From: Tritrichomonas musculus
Taxonomy: Eukaryota > Parabasalia > Tritrichomonadida > Tritrichomonadidae
DNA length: 64,000 bases
Reading direction: 5' to 3'
Assembly: GCA_039105265.1 (NCBI GenBank)
Contig: JAPFFF010000005.1
Span: 7,549,501 to 7,613,500 of the forward strand
Each line of letters starts with the position of its first letter. The first letter of the stretch is position 1. Made by a program: the position numbers and the translations under genes. Positions 9,855 through 20,448 of this stretch are shown here, one piece after another. The notes beneath the pieces were generated by a model that saw nothing but the letters and a program-made list of their open reading frames with translations, was not told the origin of the DNA and searched no databases.

Positions 9855-11732
9855 ATGTTTTCAAGAACTGCAATAAACTTCGAGGAGAATATCTTTTCGT
9901 TGAATAACAATCTCATCAAAGATCTCAAAGGTTCCAAAACCCCTCATTTTATTCTATTTTTTGGTCCAGCAAGAAGTGGCAAATCGACTCTTTCTAACAT
10001 TCTAATAAATCCAACCATAAAGCCAGAAAAAGAAATTTTCAAAACGGATGAAGGAAATGATCCAGTTACTTTTGAAATCCAATATATTGTAGTAAAACTC
10101 TCAGAAATCACTAAAGCACATCAACTTCCTGATCCTAATGTTGACTGTGCTATTTTCTTAATGGACTGTGAAGGTATTGATTCATTTGGAAATATAACCT
10201 TGGGACTTCGAAAAGCTATATGTACATTGTTACAGATATCAACAGTCAACCTTTATGTAACAAAAAATATTGATAGAACAAGCATTTTTCAAATGAGAGC
10301 TTTTTTCACTTTGCCACAAATATTTCCAGGAAGTCAAAAAACATTAAATAAATCAATTGGAGTCATTTTAACAGGAATTGGGGTCCCTGGAAAACCAACA
10401 GAAGAAGAATTTGAACAAAAACGAAAAGAAAATGATAAAATGGAATTGGATAAATTTTATTCACAAATAAAAAGTCATAATTTGAAGTTTGATAAAGATC
10501 ATTTGGCTTTCTTTGCACAACCAAAATGGGACAAGCCAGCACATTATTTTGAATCAATCAAAGATTTGATATGTTTTATTACTAAAAATATTGAAAATCG
10601 TGTAAAAATACCAGGTGAAAAACTTATAGAAATATTTAATGATTGTATTCCTATAATCTCTGAAGTTGATGACCTAGATAATCCTAATATTCAATTAGAA
10701 ATAATAGTCGACAAAGTTGTTAAAAATATTTAAAGAAAGCATTTGATACCAGTCTTGAATTGATGACTCAATTGATTAATGAAAACATTTTCATCAAATC
10801 TGCTGAAGAACTTATTGAACAATCAAAAACTAATTTTATTGAACCAATTGAAAACACCATTCTTGAATCTTTTGAAAAAAAAGGCAAATGAAGTTTTTGA
10901 AGACATTACAAGTATGTTTCCTGATCAATATATACAATACAAGAATGATCTGAAAGATAAAGTAGATCAATCTGTGATAGAATCATTTCAGAATCAATGT
11001 AAACAATTGGTTATTCCATACATATTCAATCAAATTATCGTAGATAATAAAAATGAAATAAATAATTTCTTTGACAATCAAACATCTGAATCGCTTCGTT
11101 CTGTAAATATTGAGGATTTTTTACATAAATACCCAGGAGAAGCTAGTCAATCATTTTATGATCAACTGAAATCTGTTTGCGAAAATTTAACATCATGTGA
11201 AGAATATAATAAACAATTAAATAATATTCAAACTACAATTACAAATGAAATAAAACTAAAATATCAAGATAAATGCCAAAAATGTCCTCCATATCCTAGA
11301 GACTTAGAAGAGGCAAGAAAAGCTGGACAAAATGGAAATGAAGTTATAATTTTTCCAATCAATGCAAATGGAAAGTGTGCACAATTTCAAGTTACAGAGA
11401 ACGACGAATTGACAATTAAAGGAATGACATGTAAATTAATTATAAGAGAAACTAACAATAATTTAACTGATATTGTTGATCAAAAAGTATCCTCAATAAA
11501 AGCATCAATTGATGTAAGAAATATGGTTATCAAGCCTGATGCTGAAATTCTACAATATAGAGAAACATCAAAAACAAAGGTTTTACGTAGCCGTCGTTAC
11601 AAACATTTTACTGACATTTTAAGAATCACTTTACCAGAACCTTTTTGTTTCACAGATGGTACAAATACATATGAAAATGGTTCATATGGTCAAGCTGTTG
11701 CTGTAAAGCCAATTGCATTTTTAATATCTTAA
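9855..11732 (+). CDS. Large GBP/dynamin-like GTPase, frame interrupted twice
   Basis: Residues 37-45 (GPARSGKST) form a P-loop. FLMDCEG (about 101-107) is a DxxG-type switch II motif. The first 292 codons make a GTPase domain resembling guanylate-binding-protein-type G domains. The first frame stops at 10,731-10,733. A second frame (about 10,733-10,890) encodes a helical continuation (KKAFDTSLELMTQLINEN onward), and from about 10,878 the first frame resumes (KKKANEVFEDITSMFPDQ) to 11,732. Two small opposite indels, the second at an A-run of eight, therefore break a gene of about 625 codons. Homopolymer sequencing error or a young pseudogene are both possible. The C-terminal part has a coil-rich middle and a beta-rich end (RSRRYKHFTDILRITLPEPF) that I do not recognise. 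Membrane remodelling is only a family-level guess. Confidence 0.7.
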
Positions 11733-11853
11733 CTTATCTGCAGTACGATACAAGGTCAATATTTATAAAAAATAAATCATTTAATTTTTTTACATAGAAA
11801 AGAGTTTGGTTAAATAAATTTTTATTTTATTTTTAAAATGAGCTTGATATTTG

Positions 11854-14067
11854 TTATATCACTTCAATTTCAACGTTTGGTCCAATTCCAATCTTGGAAT
11901 TGTCAATATGTGATGGAACAATAGCATATTTTAATGATGAGCAATCAATAAAAACATTTTCACCAATTGAATTCACAGAGTTCGGTATTGCTATTTTTGT
12001 AAGGGAAGAACATCCCTTGAATGCATTATCACCGATACATGTTAACGAAGAAGGGAGAGAGATATCTTTCATTGATGAGCACCCATGGAAAGCATTAGAT
12101 TCAATTGAAATTACAGAAGGAATTGAGATCTGAATCAATGAAGAGCATCCAATGAATGATGAACATTTAATTTCAGTTACAGATGAAGGAATCACAACTT
12201 GCCTCAATGATGAACATCCACTGAAAGCATAGTCCATTATTGAGGTTACAGATGAAGGAATTAATATTTCTGAAAGAGATGTGCATCCTCTAAAAGCATA
12301 CAAAGGAATTGCATCAACTGAAGAAGGAATCGATATTTTTTCAAAGGATGAGCACTCTTCAAAAGCATGATTTCCAATTGATGTTACAGAAAGAGTAATA
12401 GATATTTGTTTCAATGAAGAGCATCCTCTAAATGACCATTCTTTAATAGAAGTTATTGATGAAGAAAATGACAAATCAATCAATGATGAACATCCACTGA
12501 AAATATTCTTACCAATCGAAGTAACAGAATCAGGAATTATAATCTTAGTCAGTGATTTGCATCCATTGAAAGCATATTCACCAATTGATGTAACAGAATG
12601 AGGAATTATTATTTCTTTAAGAGATGTGCATTCATTAAAAGTAAAATTCCTAATTGAATTGATTGAATAAGCCAGCGTTACTTGTTCTAATGAAGAACAT
12701 CCATCAAAAACACCTTCTTCAATTGATGTAACTGAAGAAGGTATTGATATTTGTGTCAAAGAAGTACAACTTACAAAGGATGAATTTTTAATAGTAACCA
12801 CTGAAGGTGGAATAAAAATTTGTTTCAATGTTGAACAATTTTTGAAGCAGAAGTTAGGTATAAATTCAACAGAAGAATCAATTCTAAAATGAAAATTATT
12901 TGCATTTTGAAGAACATCTGATATATCTTGAGGAAATGAAGTAAAAACAACGCCTATATTTGCTTGCTTGATGTGTTTAACTTGAACTTTGATTATAAAT
13001 TCTAATAAAGTTTTGAATGTATCAGAAGGAAATTGTATTTCAATTAAAATGTCTTTGAAAATACTCAAAAAAATATAAAAATCTATTGATTTGAACGAAT
13101 TATTGTAAAAAAGCATTTCTGTTTTGTTTGGAGATATGATGATTTGTTTAAAAATATTATCATTATTGTTTTTAATACATCTCTTAACGAAAAATAATTG
13201 TGTTTCTGAATTGAGATTGTTAAATTCATTGATTTCTTTCATTTGATTAAAAACATCAAAAAAACGAGTGCTTTTCTGAAAGCCTTTATCTGATGACTTT
13301 TTAAAATACTTGAATGCTTTTTTGTCATTTTTCTTTATTCCTTTTCCTTGAAATAACATTTTTGCGTATTCATACATACATTGTGGATCATCATTTCTTA
13401 ATCCTTCTTCAAAGTATTTAATAGCTTGTGAATACAACTTTTCTTTCATTGCAATTTTGCCTCTTAAAATTAATAATCTCACATCTTTGTTGTGTTGATG
13501 ATTATTAAGAATTTTTTTGGCTTTTTTGAGATTTTTAGGAACGATACTGCCTTTTATAAGAAGGTCAATGTAATAAATAATTGATTCGAAACATTTACCT
13601 TTTAATGATTTGTTTAAATATTGTTTTCCAATGTTGATGTTAACAGGAAATTGGTTTTCACCATTAAATAACGATTTGGAAATTTGCAATTGTTTTAATG
13701 GATCCATTTCTGCTTCTTTAACAATTTCTTGGCATTTTTTATTTAGATTTTGGTACTCAGAAATTGGATAAGATAAATTATAATTTATATTTTTTTGAGA
13801 GTAATTTTGTTCATCAGTTTCTTCAATTTTTGTCAGGATGTCATATTCAAATGAACTGTTTATATCAATATTATCTGCTTTATTATTTAAAGTGTCGGGG
13901 ACATTTTTATCTATTTCGTTAAATTCTTCATGAAAATTGGAATCAATTTTTTCAATTGTATCATTCTCATTTTCTGAATAATCTGATATTTCTTCCTTCT
14001 TGTTCAACTTAACTTTTTCAATGTTTTTTTCTCGAGTTTGAATTTTAATGAAATCCTTGAAATGCAT
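11854..14067 (-). CDS. Sel1-repeat plus BspA-like LRR protein, probably the C-terminal part of a kinase fusion
   Basis: 737 codons. Residues 1-95 are acidic and low complexity. About 115-290 hold Sel1/TPR-like repeats (YSQAIKYFEEGLRNDDPQC, YEYAKMLFQGKGIKKNDKKA). About 295-400 hold the pre-LRR module shared with the 2,244-3,143 gene. From about 400 to the end there are some 14 BspA-type LRRs (IxIPxSVTSIxxxAFxGCSSL). No signal peptide or membrane helix is seen. The kinase gene upstream ends 51 bp (17 codons) before this ATG in the same frame, and those 17 codons are open. A TKL kinase joined to Sel1 and LRR repeats is an expected trichomonad architecture, so the ATG at 14,067 may be internal to a longer ancestral gene. 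It converges with the GTPase gene, 121 bp away. Confidence 0.85.
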   Translation of the reverse strand: MHFKDFIKIQTREKNIEKVKLNKKEEISDYSENENDTIEKIDSNFHEEFNEIDKNVPDTLNNKADNIDINSSFEYDILTKIEETDEQNYSQKNINYNLSYPISEYQNLNKKCQEIVKEAEMDPLKQLQISKSLFNGENQFPVNINIGKQYLNKSLKGKCFESIIYYIDLLIKGSIVPKNLKKAKKILNNHQHNKDVRLLILRGKIAMKEKLYSQAIKYFEEGLRNDDPQCMYEYAKMLFQGKGIKKNDKKAFKYFKKSSDKGFQKSTRFFDVFNQMKEINEFNNLNSETQLFFVKRCIKNNNDNIFKQIIISPNKTEMLFYNNSFKSIDFYIFLSIFKDILIEIQFPSDTFKTLLEFIIKVQVKHIKQANIGVVFTSFPQDISDVLQNANNFHFRIDSSVEFIPNFCFKNCSTLKQIFIPPSVVTIKNSSFVSCTSLTQISIPSSVTSIEEGVFDGCSSLEQVTLAYSINSIRNFTFNECTSLKEIIIPHSVTSIGEYAFNGCKSLTKIIIPDSVTSIGKNIFSGCSSLIDLSFSSSITSIKEWSFRGCSSLKQISITLSVTSIGNHAFEECSSFEKISIPSSVDAIPLYAFRGCTSLSEILIPSSVTSIMDYAFSGCSSLRQVVIPSSVTEIKCSSFIGCSSLIQISIPSVISIESNAFHGCSSMKDISLPSSLTCIGDNAFKGCSSLTKIAIPNSVNSIGENVFIDCSSLKYAIVPSHIDNSKIGIGPNVEIEVI

Positions 14068-14118
14068 TATTTGATTTGTTTTATCAAATGTGCTTCTACT
14101 TTTATCAATGAAATCAAT

Positions 14119-15021
14119 TTAATTGTAAAATTCATCTTCATCAATAAGATCGTTGATATAACGATCATCTGATTTCATTTCTTCAACAATTTCATCAAAA
14201 GAAGGACGCATACTTGCCTCTTGTGACCAACAACGTTCGATCAAATCACGGTATACATCAGGTGTGTCTTCAAGTATATGAGGTCTTTCTCCTTTTATTA
14301 TTTTTGATATAAGTGTGTGGAAATTTTTGCATAAAACAGGATTATTCAAAGTTATGACTTCATAAACAATGAAAGCAAAAGCATAAATATCACTTGCTTT
14401 TGAATATTCTAGGCTTGAAAATATTTCAGGAGCTATGTATATTGGTGTCCCTTTTAATCCTTTTTGTGATTGGATGTTCATACTTGCAGAAAGTGTGTCT
14501 AATATTTTTGACAACCCAAAATCTGATATTTTTGGATATAAATAGTCATCAATCAGTATATTTTCTGGCTTCAAATCACGATTAATAACGTTGTATTTGT
14601 GCATATATGACATACCAGAAGCAATTCCATAAATGTTGATCAGTTTCTTTGTTTCATTCCATTCTTTTGGTGGTATTCCTAACTTTTCCATTTCAATAAT
14701 ATTTTTTAATGAACCATTTGTGGCATATTCTGTTATAATTGTTGGATTCGGATCACCATCAAAATTGGTTTGTGAATAACCAATAAATTTGAGAATTGAT
14801 GGATAATTTAATATTGATATCAAATTCACTTCTCGAAATATATGGAGTGTATCATCATCATCTCTTGTATCTTCGTCAACCATTAATTTTATCACTTTTG
14901 CAGCATATTTAATTCTTGTTTTTTTACATTTAATCATGAAAACATTACTAAAAGCACCATCTCCAATAAAATTTAATATTTTATATTCATTTAAGTTAAC
15001 AAATTGATTATGATTGGTCAT
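14119..15021 (-). CDS. TKL-type protein kinase
   Basis: The 300-residue Ser/Thr/Tyr-kinase fold is complete. The glycine loop G20-D-G22-A-F-S-N-V, Lys42 (AAK), helix-C Glu64, catalytic loop N147-R148-D149-L-K-P-E-N, D167-F168-G169 and A197-P198-E199 are all present. The catalytic loop begins NRD rather than HRD. The HRD histidine is structural and not essential, so activity is likely. Similarity is to the TKL group expanded in trichomonads. The frame ends in TAA (14,119-14,121). Reading through that single stop gives 17 open codons and then the Sel1/LRR gene in the same frame, so this may be the kinase half of a split fusion. The start ATG (15,021) is 9 codons before the first conserved kinase strand. 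Confidence 0.9.
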   Translation of the reverse strand: MTNHNQFVNLNEYKILNFIGDGAFSNVFMIKCKKTRIKYAAKVIKLMVDEDTRDDDDTLHIFREVNLISILNYPSILKFIGYSQTNFDGDPNPTIITEYATNGSLKNIIEMEKLGIPPKEWNETKKLINIYGIASGMSYMHKYNVINRDLKPENILIDDYLYPKISDFGLSKILDTLSASMNIQSQKGLKGTPIYIAPEIFSSLEYSKASDIYAFAFIVYEVITLNNPVLCKNFHTLISKIIKGERPHILEDTPDVYRDLIERCWSQEASMRPSFDEIVEEMKSDDRYINDLIDEDEFYN

Positions 15022-15289
15022 TTAACAAAAATAATAAAATAAATTTTCTATAAAAACTTTTTCAATGTAAGATGAAAATCAGTTCAAAATTCTATCATAA
15101 TTCAATTTTATAAATTGAAAAAGTTTCACAAAGAAGAGATAAAAACACATTTGATTACAAAAAAATATAATGAGAATGTCAATGTGAATAGTTGTTTATC
15201 TATATCTATATTTATAACGCAAATAAAAATATACTTAAATATTTTGTATTTAAATGAGTTGAATTCTGAATGTTTGTCTTGCTTTGAGA
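15022..15289. other. Intergenic, AT-rich
   Basis: The upstream region of the kinase. A 61-codon plus-strand open frame here has no recognisable composition and is not called. Confidence 0.4.
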
Positions 15290-15655
15290 GTTTTGCTTGA
15301 TGGCATCATAATGAATGGTTCTTCGCCGCCAACATATGTAACAACATGTCCGTCTTGTTGTGCAAAAATCATGCCATTCTTTTAGGCAAAGTGTTGGTTG
15401 CGTCTTCCATGGAATAGGAAAATGTAAAATTCATCAGCGACATCCCAAACAATTCCTCGATGAATGTGTTCCACTTCTCCAAACACAAATTGTTGGTTCG
15501 AATCGTTGTTGATGTCTGGCTTTTCCATGTCGAGTTTTCTTCCAGATGGATTCAAGAAAGGCTTCTCGACGTTCTTCACTGTAAGTGCGAGTTCGACATC
15601 TTCTCCAAAGCAGACTTGTTCTTTAAAGAACAGTATAAAATCTTATATTTAAAAG
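15290..15655 (-). pseudogene. Fragment of an unrecognised protein gene
   Basis: The minus strand has a coherent frame from about 15,655 (CFGEDVELALTVKNVEKPFL), continuing through EVEHIHRGIVWDVADEFYIF. It then meets a TAA at 15,382-15,384 and continues with KNGMIFAQQDGHVVTYVGGE to about 15,290. Local GC is clearly higher than in the flanks, as in real coding DNA here. The repeated W/Y-rich beta-strand pattern suggests a beta-rich domain, but I do not recognise the family. It lacks a start and a proper end, so it is called a gene relic. Confidence 0.4.
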
Positions 15656-15957
15656 TTCAAATAATTCTAATTGAGGTTTTCTAAAATGAAAAGGAAGCAT
15701 GTTGTGAACGTATTTTTCTTTTGAGTGTTTAATAGTGCTTTTGGACTAGACTTTTGCTTTATGATTATAAAAAAAAAAAAAATACAACCTTTTGTGAAAA
15801 ATATAATAAACGTTTCAATCCTTAAGTTTGGAAAATCGGTAAGTGAGGTTCATTAACCTTTTTATCTGGAAAAAAAATTCAAAAAAGTGATATATTTATA
15901 GATAAAAATTTTATTTATTTCATATATTATTGTTGTTTTTATGTAAAAATAAATCAA
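15656..15957. other. 3' flank of the large pseudokinase gene, duplicated at 28.6-29.1 kb
   Basis: The stretch from about 15,735 to 15,957 recurs in inverted orientation downstream of a duplicated gene tail at 28,548-29,110. Shared landmarks are the block around CAATCCTTAAGTTTGGAAAA and the GGACTAGACTTTTGCTT-like block. The copy here has no MITE and so preserves the empty site. Confidence 0.6.
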
Positions 15958-18900
15958 TTATTTGTCAAGGCACTGATTAAATTTTTCAGCAAACGTCGAG
16001 CAATCATTTTGATCATCAAAAACAAAATGAAAACTTTTTTTGGATCCATAAACTTTTATATGATTGCCGTTTACTTCAGTCCTGGATTTTTTATCAATTT
16101 CAATATTTGCAAGTATCCCATCACCACCAATGTTTGTTAAAAATATTCGTCCAGCTGAAGTTATAACAATTTTTCTTACTCTTTTAGGTTTTAAAAAATT
16201 AATTATTCTTGCTGATGTGAGATAAGCAATATTTTCACCTCCTTCAAGTAATTTTTTGATCTTTCCAATGGCTTGAGCTGTATCAAAATCTTGTGGAAGA
16301 TCTTCTTGGGAAATTAAATTCTGACTTGTTGCATTTTCAATCAATGGAATTTCCATGCTTTCTGCTTGATTTTCATTGGTGTTCTTATTTTGTTTTGGAA
16401 TTTCTTTATTTTTATCTTTTTTCTTCTTTGATTTTTTCTTAATTGGCTCTTTTATTTGGACTTCATTTTCATCTAACTCATCAGGATCATAGTATTTCTT
16501 TGATATATTATTTTTTAAATCATCATAATATGCAATAAAATCTTCTCTGCATATTATAATTTCACTATCATCTACATCAATTGCTCTTTCTTCAGCAGTA
16601 ATTTTATCTTCTACTTTATTTTTGGCTTTCATTGGAATTTTGGGCATTTCAATATATGGAATTTCAAAGAAGTTCATTTGATAACTATCATTTTCCAGAT
16701 CATCAGGAATGATTTCTTTGTCAAAAAACCTATATCGAACGAGTCTTTTTTTATTTTTTGAAATTTCCAAAAAAGAATACTTAACCTGAAATATTTCATC
16801 TGTAAAGACGATCAACATTCCACGAAAACCTATTTCAACATGTGAATATGAGTATTTAATCCAATGATCAAATGCTTTAATAAATATTTCACTTGGTGTG
16901 TATTTGGCATAAAAAACAGGACCTTTTATTTCCCAGCATTCATCATCAATCATTGTAAATGTGAAAGCTTTTGTCAAAAGCTCAAAAGTTTTTCCTGAAT
17001 GTATCATTGACAATCCTTCTCCTTCAATTATTAATTTTCCATCTTCCATCTTTTTTTTAAAGTTGCCATCTTGGTAAATCAAAGAACCATCTTGTAGCAT
17101 TTTTACAGAAAAATTAGGAAACTTTATAATAATTCCACTTTCATTATCCCATTTTAGATGTGTTTGACCACATGGAAGGAAAAGTGTCATCCAAACAACA
17201 CCATTATTCAACGAAATATGACCTTCATTTTTACCTGATATTTGGTAAATAAATTGTTCATGATCTATTGATGTATTTATTGAGAATAATCGCCCAATTG
17301 AAGTACTTAAACTGATTTTTTCTTTGTCAACAACACCCCAAATTGGGGGACTTGAAGAACGGTCCAATATTTGGAAATAGTTAGAATCAAATAAATAGTT
17401 TTGCATCAACAAGTTATACTCGTTTTTATTAGAATAGAATGTAAATAAATTGGGGAAAAAATGGTTATAATTATTCAGATTAAGGCAATCAAGTATTTCA
17501 AATATATCAACACTTTTTCTTACATTTGGATCAGGATTTAACAACCTTCGAAGCAGTTTTGCTTTTGTTAACCCTAATTCTTTGGCTGAAATTCTGATTT
17601 TGTTTTTAAACATTTCCTTGTTTGTGGAAGAATCCTGATCAAATAATTGCTTTTTGGTTAGTATATAGTAAATAAATGTACCGAGACAAATATAATCTGT
17701 GAATTCATTAGGTTCATCATCCCAATCAAACATTTCTGATGTGCATTCTTTTGATCCAATTTTTGTGCATGTATCAAAGCCACAGAATAGTATAGTTTTA
17801 CTATCACAAATGAAAATATTATTAATATCATTTCTTAGATACAAAAAACCTTTTTGATGAAGATCATATAAAAAAGAAATGAAATTAACGATTATATAAT
17901 TATCAAAATCAGCTTGTGATATTGGCTCATATTTCCCATTAACAAGATAAATAAAATTATTTTCACTGTGATGCATACAATATGGTATATATAAACAGTT
18001 CATATTTGTTATTATCATTTTTTCATTTGCAAATGAAATTGGATCATTTGGACATTTATGAGAAATACATTCTTGTTGAGCAATATTTCCAATTTCAAAC
18101 TCAGAACCAAGTGAATGAATAATGGTTCCATCACATAAAAAATCTATAGAACCATTGTTAATATATTCATTTGTTTGAAATAATGGCGGCAAATCATAAA
18201 TATGTGAATCTATATTTTGGTAAAATGGTTCATTGAAAACTTGCTCTGTTAAAATGCTTTCTTTGAGATCTATAACTTTATATTTTCTATTTTCAATATT
18301 ACATTGCTGATCTTCATCATTGTACTCAAAATCTTCTTCTTCTTCATGATCTTTATATGTAGGCTCAGGGATTTCCACATGTTTTCCTGTGCATAAGAAT
18401 AAGATTTCTGCTAATTTTTCTCTTGATCCAAGAATTTTAGCATTTCCATTAATAAGATCATTATACGTTGGTATTTTTTTCATATTTGGATTCATTTTTT
18501 TACAGAAATCATGGAAATATTGTGGATTACTTTCTGCAGTTTTATCTTCTCCAAATATTTCTGGAAATCCAAGGCCAACAAAACGTGGTTCATATTCATC
18601 CATATAAAAAGCTAATTCATATGCATTTTGAGCTGCACCTATATTGATTTCATCAAAGTTTTTTAATATATAGGCTAAAGCATAAATGAACATCATTGCA
18701 ATAATCCTGAATCCCTTGCCTCCTTTTTTATATAATGATGTTGCAAAATTATGGTAATTATCAGGAAGATAATTGATAACATCTTGCTCTTGGATCAGAT
18801 AACATCTTCCATTCTGATAAAAGAATCCAACAACTGCATTAAGGAGTTTGGTGTGATATTTGTTTAATAAATCAATTCTTTCTATAATTTTTTCCTTAGA

Positions 18901-20448
18901 AATACGATCTTCTGGGCATGAAATAAAACTAAAAACTTTATTATTCTTTAGATCATTACCACAACCAAGTTTAACATCATTTGGAAGCTCTTTTACACAC
19001 TCTGAAAGAACAGAAATGTTATTATTTTCATAATTACATGAAGAAAGCTCTTCACTATCATCTTCATCAATTTCGGGCTTTTCACCTGTACATTGAAAAA
19101 TTATTTCTGCATATTTTTCTTTAGATCCTTTTATTTTGGTTGTTCCATTAATCAAATCGTAATAATTAGTTATTTTATCTAATTTTAAATTAATTTCTTT
19201 ACAAAAATCTTCAAAATATTGTTGATTATCTTCTGATGATTTTATTTCTTCAAATATCTCTGGAAATCCTAGGGCAATGAAACAAGGCTCGAATTGTCCA
19301 TAATATGCTGCTAATGTATAAGCATTCTTAGCAGCGCCAAGGCCAATTTCATCAAAATATTTTAATATATAAGCCAATGCATAAATAAGTTGCATTGCTA
19401 AATCTTTGTACATTTCCATTCCTTGAACTTCTAAATTAATTGTATTTTTGACATTGGACCAAAAAGTTGAAATAAAGAATTCAACATTTTGTTCTTGGAT
19501 TAAATAGCATCTTTTTCCTTCAACAAAGAAACCTATAACTGCATTTAAAACTTTAGTTTGGTAGCCACTTAATTTAGAAATTCTTTCATCAATTAATTTT
19601 GCTGGAAATCTTTTTTTTGGAAATGAAAGAAAACTATATAAACAATTTGTCGTTGTATCCATGCATTTTCCAAGCTTAACATTATTTGGAAGTTGTTTAA
19701 TGCATTCTTGCAAAATTTGCATATTTTCTTTTTTATATTGTGAAATATAATCATCATTATCATCATCTGAATCTTCTGAATTTTGATAATCTTCTTCTAT
19801 TTTGCATAATTCGATTATTTCTTCACGTTTTTCTGATGATCCAGGAATTATAATATTATTATTAATTATATCATTATATGATGAAATATTTTCCATTTTA
19901 GGATTCATTTTCTTACAAAAATCTTCAAAATATTGAGCATTATTTTCTGATGTTTTATGTTCTTCAAATATTTCAGGAAAACCAAGACCTGTGAAGCATG
20001 GCTCGAATTGATCATGGTATGAAGCTAAATCAAAACCGCTTTTTGCTGCACCCAAATTTATTTCATCAAAGAATTTAAGAATATATGCTAATGCATAAAT
20101 AAATTGCATTGAAACATCTCTATTCATATCCATCCCATCTGAATCTAAATTTTCTGCAATATTGCTCCAAAAATCACTAATAAATGTAAAAACATTTTGT
20201 TGCTCTTGTATTAAATAACATAACTCATCTTGAACAAAATATCCAATAACAGCATTAAGAACCATTGTCTTGTATTTACTTAATTTTTGGATTCGTTCCT
20301 CAACAAGATCTTCTGAAAATCTATTTTTTGGAAATGAGAGAAAAGAATATGTTACATTGATAGATGGATCCATGCATATTCCAAGATTGACATCATTGGG
20401 AAGTTTTCTGATAGATTCCTGAATAACTGTGAAATTGGATTTCTTCAT
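15958..20448 (-). CDS. Giant protein with three repeated kinase-derived modules, a pseudokinase and a C-terminal PH-like domain
   Basis: 1496 codons. Three homologous modules of about 215 residues start near 1, 243 and 478. Each begins with a KLPNDVNLG- or ELPNDVKLG-type strand and contains MQFIYALAYILKFFDEINLG and FTGLGFPEIF. They look like eroded kinase C-lobes, with an LLNAVVG/YLIQEQ core but no HRD or DFG. A fourth region (about 740-1010) has LYDLHQKGFLYLRNDINNIF and ILFCGFDTC in the positions of catalytic and metal loops without Asp residues, so it is a pseudokinase. A beta-rich region (about 1040-1280) and a Lys-rich linker (about 1315-1360) follow. Residues about 1400-1496 (KIVITSAGRIFLTNIGG, FHFVFDD) resemble a PDK1-type PH domain, suggesting phosphoinositide binding. 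It is divergent to the 21,032 gene. A signalling scaffold role is inference. Confidence 0.8.
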   Translation of the reverse strand: MKKSNFTVIQESIRKLPNDVNLGICMDPSINVTYSFLSFPKNRFSEDLVEERIQKLSKYKTMVLNAVIGYFVQDELCYLIQEQQNVFTFISDFWSNIAENLDSDGMDMNRDVSMQFIYALAYILKFFDEINLGAAKSGFDLASYHDQFEPCFTGLGFPEIFEEHKTSENNAQYFEDFCKKMNPKMENISSYNDIINNNIIIPGSSEKREEIIELCKIEEDYQNSEDSDDDNDDYISQYKKENMQILQECIKQLPNNVKLGKCMDTTTNCLYSFLSFPKKRFPAKLIDERISKLSGYQTKVLNAVIGFFVEGKRCYLIQEQNVEFFISTFWSNVKNTINLEVQGMEMYKDLAMQLIYALAYILKYFDEIGLGAAKNAYTLAAYYGQFEPCFIALGFPEIFEEIKSSEDNQQYFEDFCKEINLKLDKITNYYDLINGTTKIKGSKEKYAEIIFQCTGEKPEIDEDDSEELSSCNYENNNISVLSECVKELPNDVKLGCGNDLKNNKVFSFISCPEDRISKEKIIERIDLLNKYHTKLLNAVVGFFYQNGRCYLIQEQDVINYLPDNYHNFATSLYKKGGKGFRIIAMMFIYALAYILKNFDEINIGAAQNAYELAFYMDEYEPRFVGLGFPEIFGEDKTAESNPQYFHDFCKKMNPNMKKIPTYNDLINGNAKILGSREKLAEILFLCTGKHVEIPEPTYKDHEEEEDFEYNDEDQQCNIENRKYKVIDLKESILTEQVFNEPFYQNIDSHIYDLPPLFQTNEYINNGSIDFLCDGTIIHSLGSEFEIGNIAQQECISHKCPNDPISFANEKMIITNMNCLYIPYCMHHSENNFIYLVNGKYEPISQADFDNYIIVNFISFLYDLHQKGFLYLRNDINNIFICDSKTILFCGFDTCTKIGSKECTSEMFDWDDEPNEFTDYICLGTFIYYILTKKQLFDQDSSTNKEMFKNKIRISAKELGLTKAKLLRRLLNPDPNVRKSVDIFEILDCLNLNNYNHFFPNLFTFYSNKNEYNLLMQNYLFDSNYFQILDRSSSPPIWGVVDKEKISLSTSIGRLFSINTSIDHEQFIYQISGKNEGHISLNNGVVWMTLFLPCGQTHLKWDNESGIIIKFPNFSVKMLQDGSLIYQDGNFKKKMEDGKLIIEGEGLSMIHSGKTFELLTKAFTFTMIDDECWEIKGPVFYAKYTPSEIFIKAFDHWIKYSYSHVEIGFRGMLIVFTDEIFQVKYSFLEISKNKKRLVRYRFFDKEIIPDDLENDSYQMNFFEIPYIEMPKIPMKAKNKVEDKITAEERAIDVDDSEIIICREDFIAYYDDLKNNISKKYYDPDELDENEVQIKEPIKKKSKKKKDKNKEIPKQNKNTNENQAESMEIPLIENATSQNLISQEDLPQDFDTAQAIGKIKKLLEGGENIAYLTSARIINFLKPKRVRKIVITSAGRIFLTNIGGDGILANIEIDKKSRTEVNGNHIKVYGSKKSFHFVFDDQNDCSTFAEKFNQCLDK

